From: Candidatus Nanopelagicales bacterium
Lineage (GTDB): Bacteria; Actinomycetota; Actinomycetes; S36-B12
DNA: 7,846 bases
Direction: 5' to 3'
Assembly (NCBI GenBank): GCA_018399515.1
Contig: JAGYOB010000360.1
Coordinates: forward strand, 1 to 7,846
The notes below the pieces were generated by a model, which saw only the letters and a list, made by a program, of their open reading frames with translations, did not search any database and was not told the origin of the DNA. Below, piece by piece: positions 1 to 6,031 of the stretch. A program made the position numbers and the translations under genes. Each line of letters starts with the position of its first letter. The first letter of the stretch is position 1.

Positions 1-738
1 TGCCGCAGCATCCCAGGTGATCGTGAAGGGTTTCGCCTCCACGAGTTGCCCATCGAAGTCGGTCACCTCGACGGCATCACGAGAGATCGTCACCACCTGG
101 TCCTGGCCCAATTCGAGCGCCTCGCGGGTGTACGACACGAACGCAGCAACATCGGATGCCAGGAAGTTCTCACCCTGACCCAATCCGACCACCAGTGGAG
201 AGTTGCGTCGCGCGGCGACGACGACGTCGACGTCGTCAGCGATCACGGCGACCAGAGTGAATGCGCCATCGAGGCGACGGCAGGTGCGACGCATCGCCTC
301 GGCCAGATTACCTCCGCACTGCGGCAACTCAGCGGCCAGTAGATGCGCGACGACCTCAGTGTCGGTCTCGGAGTTCAACTCGACACCGGCCGCATTCAGC
401 TCGTCTCGGAGTTCGGCGAAGTTCTCGATAATCCCGTTGTGGATGACCGCAACCCGCCCGTCATCGCTGACATGTGGGTGGGCATTGACATCGGTGGGGC
501 CCCCATGGGTCGCCCAGCGGGTATGACCGATCCCCAGGGTTGCCGCCTCGAGTGGATCCTCGCCCAGCAGGCTCTCCAGGTTGGCCAACTTCCCGGCCTT
601 CTTGCGGGTGTGCAGCCGACCGTCGGACACCACGGCGACGCCCGCGGAGTCATAGCCGCGGTATTCCAACCGACGCAGGCCCTCGACCACGACCTCCAGG
701 GCCTGCTTCTCCCCGACATATCCCACGATGCCGCACAT
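1..738 (-). CDS. glmS: Glucosamine-6-phosphate synthase (glutamine-hydrolysing), N-terminal part, cut by the window edge
   Basis: This enzyme transfers the amide nitrogen of glutamine to fructose-6-phosphate to make glucosamine-6-phosphate, the first committed step to UDP-GlcNAc, in the cytoplasm. The 246 visible residues cover the class II glutaminase domain. They start MCGIVGYVG, with Cys2 as the N-terminal nucleophile once Met is removed. Also visible are LEYRGYDSAG (24-33), HTRWATHG (72-79), the oxyanion Asn-Gly of HNGIIEN (100-106) and SETDTE (123-128). The visible part ends at the linker (KPFTITWDAAA), so both sugar-isomerase domains (family length about 600 residues) lie outside the window. 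The ATG at 738 is fixed by the need for Cys at position 2. There is no clear Shine-Dalgarno sequence before it. It lies 63 bases after glmM, whose product acts on its own product. The gene appears intact as far as seen. Confidence 0.97.
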   Translation of the reverse strand, partial: MCGIVGYVGEKQALEVVVEGLRRLEYRGYDSAGVAVVSDGRLHTRKKAGKLANLESLLGEDPLEAATLGIGHTRWATHGGPTDVNAHPHVSDDGRVAVIHNGIIENFAELRDELNAAGVELNSETDTEVVAHLLAAELPQCGGNLAEAMRRTCRRLDGAFTLVAVIADDVDVVVAARRNSPLVVGLGQGENFLASDVAAFVSYTREALELGQDQVVTISRDAVEVTDFDGQLVEAKPFTITWDAAA

Positions 739-801
739 GTCGGCCAGCGTACGCCGGGTCCGGGTCGGGTGAGTCCAGCGACAGGCGGTTGAGCTCTGCG
801 C

Positions 802-2160
802 TTACGGAGTCAGGCTGAGCCTGGTGCGAACTATCGAGGCGATGTCCTCTGCAGCCGAAGTAGCCTCGGCCTCCGTGGGCGCCTCGACCATCACGCGCAC
901 CAAAGGTTCGGTTCCGGAAGGCCGCAGGAGCACCCGACCGGTGTCGCCGAGCCGCGCTTGCACATCGGCGACGACACGAGCCACTTCGGCATCGGTCAAC
1001 CTCGCACGATCCACCCCGGAGACATTCACCAGCACCTGTGGCAGCCGGGTCATCACCGACGCGAGGTCGGCCAGGCTTCGGCCGGTGGCAGCCATGCGGG
1101 CAAGTAGCAGCAGGGCCGTGAGCACCCCGTCACCCGTGGTCGCCCACTGCGACAGCACCACGTGGCCGCTCTGCTCGCCGCCCAGGGTGTAGCCATGGGC
1201 GAGCATCTCCTCGAGCACATAACGATCACCCACCGCGGTTCGTACGACCTCGATTCCGGCGTCTTCCATCGCTAGGGAAAACCCGAGGTTCGACATCACC
1301 GTCGCCACCACCGTGTTGTGTGCCAGGTCGCCGTTCTCGCGCATCGCCAGGGCGAGGATCGCCATGATCTGATCACCGTCGACAACCCGCCCAGCGGCGT
1401 CGACAGCCAAGCATCGATCAGCGTCCCCATCATGCGCGATGCCGATATCGGCACCGCGTTCGGTGACTGCAGCGATCACATCATCGAGGTGGGTGCTGCC
1501 GCATCCGGAATTGATGTTGAGTCCATCGGGGTTCGCGTGGATAGCTGTCACGTCGGCACCGGCTCTGCGCAGGGCATCGGGTGCGACCTGGGATGCTGCG
1601 CCATTTGCGCAGTCGACGACGACACGCAGTCCCTCCAGTGACCGGCCGGCCGAGTCGACCGAGTCGACCAGGTGCTGCACGTACCGAGCCGTCGCATCAT
1701 CGAGATCGCGCACCCGCCCCACCGCGGTACCGGTCGGCCGCTCCCAGGGCTGGTCGGCCGTCGCTTCGATCGCATCCTCGACGTGATCGGGCAGCTTGCG
1801 GCCGCCAGCAGAGAAGAATTTGATGCCGTTATCGGGCATGGGATTGTGGGACGCAGAGATCATCACCCCCAGATCGGCGCTTTCGGCTGCCGTGAGATAC
1901 GCCAGCCCCGGGGTGGGAATCACCCCCGCGAGCAGCACATCCATTCCGGCTCCGGCCAGGCCCGCGACCACGGCGGCTTCGAGGAACTCCCCGCTCGCCC
2001 GCGGATCGCGACCGACGACCGCCAGCGGTCGACTGCCGGCGGTCTCGGCCTGTTCACCCAGAACACGTGCAGCGCCCTCGGCCAACTGCAACGCCAACGA
2101 CGCCGTTACCTCGCCGTTGGCGAGCCCCCGCACCCCATCGGTGCCGAACAGCCGGCCCAC
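802..2160 (-). CDS. glmM: Phosphoglucosamine mutase
   Basis: GlmM interconverts glucosamine-6-phosphate and glucosamine-1-phosphate, the step after GlmS on the way to UDP-GlcNAc for peptidoglycan. The 452 residues are full family length. The four domain signatures of alpha-D-phosphohexomutases appear in order: MGRLFGTDGVRG at the N-terminus, the phosphoserine loop ISASHNP (101-107, active serine Ser104), the Mg-binding loop DGDADR (244-249), the sugar-binding GEQSGH (328-333) and the phosphate-binding RPSGTEP (413-419). No key residue is missing. The start is a GTG at 2160, nine bases after the rpsI stop. Its ribosome site (GAGG) sits in the sequence TAGAGGCG and so overlaps the rpsI stop codon, which suggests translation coupled to rpsI. 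Lack of an obvious promoter before it suggests transcription from the rplM promoter. Confidence 0.97.
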   Translation of the reverse strand: MGRLFGTDGVRGLANGEVTASLALQLAEGAARVLGEQAETAGSRPLAVVGRDPRASGEFLEAAVVAGLAGAGMDVLLAGVIPTPGLAYLTAAESADLGVMISASHNPMPDNGIKFFSAGGRKLPDHVEDAIEATADQPWERPTGTAVGRVRDLDDATARYVQHLVDSVDSAGRSLEGLRVVVDCANGAASQVAPDALRRAGADVTAIHANPDGLNINSGCGSTHLDDVIAAVTERGADIGIAHDGDADRCLAVDAAGRVVDGDQIMAILALAMRENGDLAHNTVVATVMSNLGFSLAMEDAGIEVVRTAVGDRYVLEEMLAHGYTLGGEQSGHVVLSQWATTGDGVLTALLLLARMAATGRSLADLASVMTRLPQVLVNVSGVDRARLTDAEVARVVADVQARLGDTGRVLLRPSGTEPLVRVMVEAPTEAEATSAAEDIASIVRTRLSLTP

Positions 2161-2169
2161 ACCGCGCCT

Positions 2170-2688
2170 CTAGCGCTTGCTGTACTGCGGAGCCTTGCGG
2201 GCCTTCTTCAGGCCGTACTTCTTGCGCTCCTTCACCCGCGAATCCCGGGTGAGGAACCCCGCGCGCTTCAAGTCGCTGCGGTTGCCTTCGGCATCGATCT
2301 CGTTGAGGGCGCGAGCCACTCCCAGACGCAACGCCCCTGCCTGCCCGGAGACTCCGCCGCCCTGGATGCGGGCGATGACGTCGTAACGACCGGTCTGGGC
2401 GAGCGTGACGAACGGCTCGTTCACCAACTGCTGGTGCACCTTGTTGGGGAAGTACTCGGCGAGTTCGCGGCCATTAATGATCCAACGGCCCGTTCCCGGG
2501 ATAAGCCGCACCCGTGCGATGGCTTCCTTACGGCGTCCGGTCGCGGCTCCCGGAGCAGTGACAACGGGGCGATCAGACTGCGCCGCCATGCCGGGGGTCT
2601 CAGAGGTGTACGACGAGGGGGCATCCTCGTCGGCGTCGACGTCAGTGTCGACGCCGGTGTCGAGAACGGAATCGGGCTCGGTGGTCAC
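2170..2688 (-). CDS. rpsI: 30S ribosomal protein S9 (uS9) with acidic N-terminal extension
   Basis: S9 binds the head of the 30S subunit, and its C-terminal tail reaches toward the P-site tRNA. The conserved part begins at GRRKEA (51-56). It continues with FPNKVHQQL (80-88), a glycine-rich GGGVSGQAGALRLG segment (110-123) and the basic tail that ends QYSKR, the usual terminus. Residues 1-50 are an extra segment rich in Asp, Thr and Ala (for example VDTDVDADEDA), so the protein is about 40 residues longer than E. coli S9. Actinobacterial S9 proteins usually carry a variable extension here, but this one is unusually acidic. The GTG at 2688 is chosen because it is preceded by AAAGGATC at good spacing. 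A shorter form starting at Met34 is possible. It is 34 bases downstream of rplM, its usual partner. Confidence 0.96.
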   Translation of the reverse strand: MTTEPDSVLDTGVDTDVDADEDAPSSYTSETPGMAAQSDRPVVTAPGAATGRRKEAIARVRLIPGTGRWIINGRELAEYFPNKVHQQLVNEPFVTLAQTGRYDVIARIQGGGVSGQAGALRLGVARALNEIDAEGNRSDLKRAGFLTRDSRVKERKKYGLKKARKAPQYSKR

Positions 2689-2711
2689 AGATGATCCTTT
2701 CGCGCGTCAGT

Positions 2712-2723
2712 ACCCCGCGGGGT
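2712..2723. repeat. 12-bp perfect palindrome at the rplM stop codon
   Basis: ACCCCGCGGGGT reads the same on both strands and begins within the rplM TAA stop (2725-2723). In RNA it could form only a short stem with a CGCG loop. It has no U-run after it and sits in the 34-base spacer before rpsI, so I do not call it a terminator. It may be chance in GC-rich DNA or a processing or stability element. Confidence 0.4.
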
Positions 2724-3166
2724 TACTGGGCAACCTGCGAGATGGTGAACGGCTGGGGCTTCTGGGCGGTATGCGGATGCTGCGGGCCGGAGTAGACCTT
2801 CAACTTGGACAGTTGCTGGCGACCGATGCGGTTGTGCGGCAGCATCCCCTTGACAGCCTTCTCGATCACGCGACGCGGATTCTCCTCGAGTAGACGCTCG
2901 TAGGACGTGCTCCGGAGGCCGCCGGGGTAGCCGGAGTGCCGGTGATCCATCTTCTGCTGCATCTTCGAACCGGTGAGCACGACCTTGTCAGCGTTGACGA
3001 CGACCACGAAGTCGCCGGTGTCGATGTGGGGGGCGTAGATCGGCTTGTGCTTGCCGCGCAGCAGCGTGGCAATGTGGGAGGCAAGTCTCCCGAGCACGAC
3101 GTCGGTCGCGTCGATGACATGCCACTCGCGGGTGACCTCACCTGGCTTGGGAGAATACGTGCGCAC
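2723..3166 (-). CDS. rplM: 50S ribosomal protein L13 (uL13)
   Basis: L13 is an early-assembling protein of the 50S subunit that binds 23S rRNA. The 147-residue product starts MRTYSPKPGEV and ends TISQVAQ, matching the typical actinobacterial length and ends. It contains WHVIDATDVVLGRLA (15-29), FVVVVNADKV (53-62), HRHSGYPGGL (75-84) and the L13 signature region VKGMLPHNRIGRQ to VYSGPQHPH (105-132). The reading frame stays open upstream to 3451, but the family start is the GTG at 3166, which has GAAGG about 8 bases upstream. Conserved L13 sequence begins only there. Together with rpsI it forms the usual rplM-rpsI pair. It has its own promoter and leader. E. coli L13 is reported to repress its own operon, and whether that applies here is open. 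Confidence 0.96.
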   Translation of the reverse strand: MRTYSPKPGEVTREWHVIDATDVVLGRLASHIATLLRGKHKPIYAPHIDTGDFVVVVNADKVVLTGSKMQQKMDHRHSGYPGGLRSTSYERLLEENPRRVIEKAVKGMLPHNRIGRQQLSKLKVYSGPQHPHTAQKPQPFTISQVAQ

Positions 3167-3192
3167 CGCTCGACCTTCACTTCCCACAGAGA

Positions 3193-3214
3193 TCCCGCGG
3201 AGGCGTCCACGGGA
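3193..3214 (-). promoter_or_regulatory. Stem-loop in the rplM 5' leader
   Basis: On the minus strand TCCCGTGG (3214-3207) pairs with CCGCGGGA (3200-3193) around the six-base loop ACGCCT. This gives eight base pairs with one G.U. It lies between the predicted transcription start near 3240 and the rplM GTG at 3166, about 27 bases before the start codon. It is a candidate site for autogenous control by L13, by analogy with the reported E. coli rplM-rpsI case. The structure is read from the sequence and the function is inferred. Confidence 0.4.
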
Positions 3215-3246
3215 GGAGTGCCCATCCACGAGCACAACGACCCCCA

Positions 3247-3276
3247 AGAGTACTGCGCTGCGCCACAAGGGGTCAA
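3247..3276 (-). promoter_or_regulatory. Predicted housekeeping promoter for rplM-rpsI(-glmM-glmS)
   Basis: On the minus strand a -35 box TTGACC (3276-3271) is followed after 18 bases by a -10 box TACTCT (3252-3247), which fits the TAnnnT pattern of actinobacterial primary-sigma promoters. Transcription would begin near 3240, giving a leader of about 75 nt before rplM. No comparable promoter was seen between rplM and glmS, so this one may drive all four genes. Start-site mapping would confirm it. Confidence 0.6.
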
Positions 3277-3351
3277 AGCGGGGCCCGAAACCTCTGCGGG
3301 CTCCGGTGAGGCGCCCCTCTCTCAGCTCCTCCCCCGGATTCCCACACGCCA

Positions 3352-3371
3352 TGGCCACCGATCGGTGGCCA
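3352..3371. terminator. 20-bp perfect palindrome between truA and rplM (terminator hairpin or operator)
   Basis: TGGCCACCGATCGGTGGCCA is exactly self-complementary over 20 bases. As RNA it folds into an eight-pair GC-rich stem with a GAUC loop, starting about 31 bases after the truA stop codon. No U-run follows, so an intrinsic terminator of the standard type is not shown, although U-less hairpins are often proposed as terminators in actinobacteria. A perfect dyad about 75 bp upstream of the rplM -35 box could equally be a site for a dimeric regulator. The two readings cannot be separated here. Confidence 0.45.
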
Positions 3372-3402
3372 GATCCAGGTGAGCGGCACCCGATTCTGCA
3401 AC

Positions 3403-4221
3403 CTAATCTGCAGCACGCACACTTCGGGTCCGGCGTTGCCGCAGCGCCCATTGGCTCTCGGGTGGGTACCGGACTTCCTCGAGGACGAGAGGGTGCGCTG
3501 GCATGACGGTCACACCGGCAGCCCGCGCCTTCAACTCCAAAGCGCCTTTCGGGTAATCAATGGGTTTGCGGCGCTCCCCCACGGGAATGAGCGCCCCGGC
3601 CAGGCTGCGGACCATTGAATGACAGAAGGCGTCGGCGGTGACATGCATCACGGCGGTCGCGATGCCGGTTGCACGGTCTACGTCGCGTTCCCAGCGCAGG
3701 TCGAGGATCTCCCGGACTGTCGTGCCGTGTTGTTTGATTTTGCAGAAACTCGCGAAATCATGTTCACCGATCAGAGGCTGGGCAGCCTGGTTCATCGCAT
3801 CGATATCCATGTGATTACCGACACTGAGTTGATGACGGCGGTGAAGGGGATCAGGACCTCGCGGGTCATCACACACGGTGTAGCTGTAGCGGCGCCACGA
3901 CGCCGAGAATCGAGCGTCGAAATCTGCGGTGACCTCCGTGACCGCACGGATCCGGATGTCGTCGGGCAACGCTCGGTTGATCCGCTCCACGGTGAGTTGC
4001 CCCATTGCTTCGGCATCACAATGCGCCACTTGGCCGCGGGCGTGAACACCAGCATCCGTGCGACCGGCGCATGTTAATTCGATGTCGTGACCAGCGAGGT
4101 GTGTGAGCACGCGCTGGATTTCGCCCTGGACAGTGCGCTGATCGCGTTGGATCGCCCAGCCAGAAAATTCCGAGCCGTCATAGGTGATGTCCAAACGAAA
4201 ACGGGTGGTCGAATCACTCAT
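3403..4221 (-). CDS. truA: tRNA pseudouridine(38-40) synthase
   Basis: TruA isomerises uridines 38-40 in the anticodon stem-loop of many tRNAs. The 272 residues match the family length (E. coli about 270). Visible motifs are LDITYDGSEFSGWA (10-23), the catalytic loop CAGRTDAGVHA (51-61) with Asp56 as the nucleophilic aspartate, FDARFSA (101-107), RRYSY (110-114), HDFASFC (154-160), and FCHSMVRSLAGALIPVG (199-215) in the second half. The ATG at 4221 is the only start that keeps the conserved N-terminus. Upstream there is no strong ribosome site, only GGGCGGG and GGTCGGG. The start codon lies at the apex of a strong hairpin that resembles a terminator (4202-4235), so expression is probably low or conditional. 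truA follows rplQ by 42 bases and ends 236 bases before rplM, a common actinobacterial placement. Confidence 0.97.
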   Translation of the reverse strand: MSDSTTRFRLDITYDGSEFSGWAIQRDQRTVQGEIQRVLTHLAGHDIELTCAGRTDAGVHARGQVAHCDAEAMGQLTVERINRALPDDIRIRAVTEVTADFDARFSASWRRYSYTVCDDPRGPDPLHRRHQLSVGNHMDIDAMNQAAQPLIGEHDFASFCKIKQHGTTVREILDLRWERDVDRATGIATAVMHVTADAFCHSMVRSLAGALIPVGERRKPIDYPKGALELKARAAGVTVMPAHPLVLEEVRYPPESQWALRQRRTRSVRAAD

Positions 4222-4235
4222 GACCCGACCACCCG
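4202..4235 (-). terminator. Intrinsic-terminator-like hairpin after rplQ that contains the truA start codon
   Basis: On the minus strand CGGGTGGTCG (4235-4226) pairs perfectly with CGACCACCCG (4211-4202). The stem continues inward with GGTCA against TGATT (two G.U pairs and three Watson-Crick pairs), giving 15 pairs closed by a UGAG tetraloop. It is followed at once by TTTTCGTTT, so it has the stem and U-run of an intrinsic terminator. It begins 28 bases after the rplQ stop. The truA ATG (4221-4219) spans the top of the stem and the loop, and the descending arm and U-run encode truA codons 3-9. It may end the alpha operon, attenuate truA, or hide its start codon. Confidence 0.6.
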
Positions 4236-4263
4236 CCCTGCATTGGTGCGATGACTGCGTGGA

Positions 4264-4875
4264 CTACTTGGTGTCGCCAGTACTCTCGTCGGCACTTTCT
4301 TCGGCGCCTTCTGCGGTGGCGTCGTGCGCATCGCCTTCGGTAACGGCTTCATCGACGGGTGCGCCAGCATCGGCTGAATCATCAGCCTCCGCGGTGCTCT
4401 CGGTCTCTTCGATCACCGCTTCCTCCGCGGCCGCAGGTGCAGCAGCCTCGGACGCTGATGCCTTCTCCTTCGCTGCGCGCTTGGTTGCACCGGTGGCCTC
4501 GGCGACAACGGCCTCTGCCATCGGTTCGACGAGTTCGATCACCGCCATGGGCGCGTTATCCCCCTTACGCGGACCAATCTTGGTGATGCGGGTGTAACCA
4601 CCAGCTCGACCAGCGTAATTCGGGCCGATCTCGGTGAAGAGCACGTGTACCACCGACTTGTCACGCACGACCGACAGCACGCGGCGGCGGGCAGCAAGAT
4701 CTCCGCGCTTGGCGAAGGTGATCATCCGCTCGGCAAGCGGCCGCAGGCGCTTGGCCTTCGCCTCGGTGGTGGTAATGCGGCCATGCTCGAACAAAGCGGT
4801 GGCGAGGTTCGCGAGCATCAGACGTTCGTGGGCAGGTCCGCCACCCAGGCGGCGTCCCTTCGTCGGGGTGGGCAT
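4264..4875 (-). CDS. rplQ: 50S ribosomal protein L17 (bL17) with long acidic C-terminal tail
   Basis: L17 is a bacterial 50S protein located near the peptide exit tunnel. The core, MPTPTKGRRLGG to about residue 118, has the family features: GPAHERLMLANLATALFEHG (13-32), RITTTEAKAKRLRPLAERMI (33-52) and YTRITKIGPRKGDNAPMAVIEL (94-115). Residues 119-203 form a low-complexity tail rich in Ala, Glu and Asp with no recognisable fold. Tails of this kind are known in actinobacterial L17, although about 85 residues is long. It probably is disordered. The ATG at 4875 has a good GAGGAG site about 8 bases upstream. It follows rpoA by 60 bases, the usual end of the alpha operon, and a terminator-like hairpin comes right after it. 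Confidence 0.97.
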   Translation of the reverse strand: MPTPTKGRRLGGGPAHERLMLANLATALFEHGRITTTEAKAKRLRPLAERMITFAKRGDLAARRRVLSVVRDKSVVHVLFTEIGPNYAGRAGGYTRITKIGPRKGDNAPMAVIELVEPMAEAVVAEATGATKRAAKEKASASEAAAPAAAEEAVIEETESTAEADDSADAGAPVDEAVTEGDAHDATAEGAEESADESTGDTK

Positions 4876-4935
4876 GTCAATGACTCCTCGGGATCTTGCG
4901 AGTAGGTTGCTGTCGCGGGTGCGGGTGGCGGTTCG

Positions 4936-5955
4936 TTACAGCTGCTCATCCTCGGCGAAGCCGAGGTTGTCATCGTCATCATCGGCGAAGTACACGGCGG
5001 CACCAGGATCGAACCCAGGCGGGCTGTCCTTGAGCGCCAAGCCGAGGGTGTCGAGCTTGATCTTGACCTCGTCGATGGACTTCGAACCGAAGTTTCGGAT
5101 GTCCAGCAGATCGGCCTCGCTGCGTGAGATCAACTCACCAACGGTGTGGATACCTTCGCGCTTGAGGCAGTTATAGGACCGGACAGTCAGATCTAGCTGC
5201 TCGATCGGCGTCGACAATTGCTCGGCAGCAAACGCATCAGCCGGCGACGGACCGATATCGATGCCTTCGGCGTCCATGTTCAGCTCGTGGGCCAAACCGA
5301 ACAACTCAACCAGCGTCTTTCCCGCTGAAGCCATTGCATCGCGCGGACGGATAGACGGTTTCGTCTCGACATCGACAACCAGACGGTCGAAGTCGGTGCG
5401 CTGCTCAACACGAGTTGCCTCGACCTTGTAGGTCACCTTGAGCACGGGCGAATAAATCGAATCGACAGGGATGCGACCGATTTCCTGGCCGGGCTGCTTG
5501 TTCAACGACGCCGACACGTAACCGCGGCCCCGCTCGACGACCAGTTCTAGTTCCAACTTGCCTTTGCCGTTGAGCGTCGCCAGATGCAGGTCGGGATTGT
5601 GCACCTCGACACCAGCCGGCGGTGCAATGTCGGCTGCAACGACCGCGCCGGGCCCCTGCTTACGCAGGTACATCACGACCGGCTCATCGTGCTCCGAGGA
5701 GACGACGAGCTGCTTGATGTTCAAGATCAACTCGGTGACATCTTCTTTGACGCCAGGGATGGTGGTGAATTCGTGCAGCACTCCATCGATGCGGATGCTG
5801 GTGACAGCTGCGCCAGGAATCGACGACAGCAGGGTACGGCGCAGTGAGTTGCCCATGGTGTACCCGAAGCCAGGCTCGAGAGGCTCGAGGATGAATCGGG
5901 ACCGGTAGTCATGAACGGACTCTTCGGTGAGCGTGGGCCGCTGTGAGATCAGCAC
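4936..5955 (-). CDS. rpoA: DNA-directed RNA polymerase subunit alpha
   Basis: The alpha dimer nucleates assembly of RNA polymerase, and its C-terminal domain contacts upstream promoter DNA and activators. The 339 residues comprise the N-terminal domain (about 1-230), with the dimer and assembly region FILEPLEPGFGYTMGNSLRR (21-40), SIRIDGVLHEF (53-63) and PGVKEDVTELILNIK (67-81). A linker at about 231-250 leads to the C-terminal domain (about 252-315), with LTVRSYNCLKREGI (256-269). Its Arg259 corresponds to the DNA-contacting Arg265 of E. coli, and RNFGSKSIDEV (287-297) is the helix-hairpin-helix. The tail is acidic (DDDDD) and ends EQL, as in actinobacteria. The GTG at 5955 has AAAGGA about 9 bases upstream. 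It sits between rpsD and rplQ as expected. Confidence 0.98.
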   Translation of the reverse strand: MLISQRPTLTEESVHDYRSRFILEPLEPGFGYTMGNSLRRTLLSSIPGAAVTSIRIDGVLHEFTTIPGVKEDVTELILNIKQLVVSSEHDEPVVMYLRKQGPGAVVAADIAPPAGVEVHNPDLHLATLNGKGKLELELVVERGRGYVSASLNKQPGQEIGRIPVDSIYSPVLKVTYKVEATRVEQRTDFDRLVVDVETKPSIRPRDAMASAGKTLVELFGLAHELNMDAEGIDIGPSPADAFAAEQLSTPIEQLDLTVRSYNCLKREGIHTVGELISRSEADLLDIRNFGSKSIDEVKIKLDTLGLALKDSPPGFDPGAAVYFADDDDDNLGFAEDEQL

Positions 5956-5972
5956 TTCGTATCGTCCTTTCG

Positions 5973-5996
5973 GCGACGACCGCTATTTGACGTCGC
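5973..5996 (-). promoter_or_regulatory. Small hairpin just before the rpoA ribosome site
   Basis: In the 76-base rpsD-rpoA spacer, GCGACG (minus strand, 5996-5991) can pair with CGTCGC (5978-5973) around a 12-base loop. It ends two bases before the AAAGGA ribosome site of rpoA. Six perfect pairs can occur by chance in GC-rich DNA, so a role in setting rpoA translation is only a possibility. Confidence 0.25.
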
Positions 5997-6031
5997 GTTG
6001 TGGGGGTGACCGTCTCCGGGCACCTGAGTGA

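Noticed and set aside
220..237. 18-bp perfect palindrome GACGACGTCGACGTCGTC inside glmS
   Set aside because: It is produced by alternating GAC (Asp) and GTC (Val) codons in a Asp/Val-rich strand, so codon usage explains it without a regulatory role.
343..792. A 149-residue open frame on the plus strand opposite glmS
   Set aside because: It is the mirror of the conserved glutaminase domain on the minus strand and has no family resemblance of its own.
1652..1669. Two adjacent 9-bp direct repeats GAGTCGACC within glmM
   Set aside because: They encode a local V-D-S-V-D-S pattern in an alignable part of the protein. Two short copies are not a meaningful array.
2629..2665. TCGACG-rich stretch resembling a microsatellite
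   Set aside because: It encodes the Asp-rich N-terminal extension of S9 and is imperfect, so repeated Asp, Val and Thr codons account for it.
1672..2694. A 340-residue open frame on the plus strand opposite glmM and rpsI
   Set aside because: It is antisense to two clearly conserved genes, has low-complexity composition typical of GC-rich shadow frames, and shows no recognisable family.
3167..3451. Upstream extension of the rplM frame by about 95 codons
   Set aside because: L13 homology starts exactly at the GTG at 3166, which has a ribosome site. The extension overlaps truA and covers the promoter and leader.
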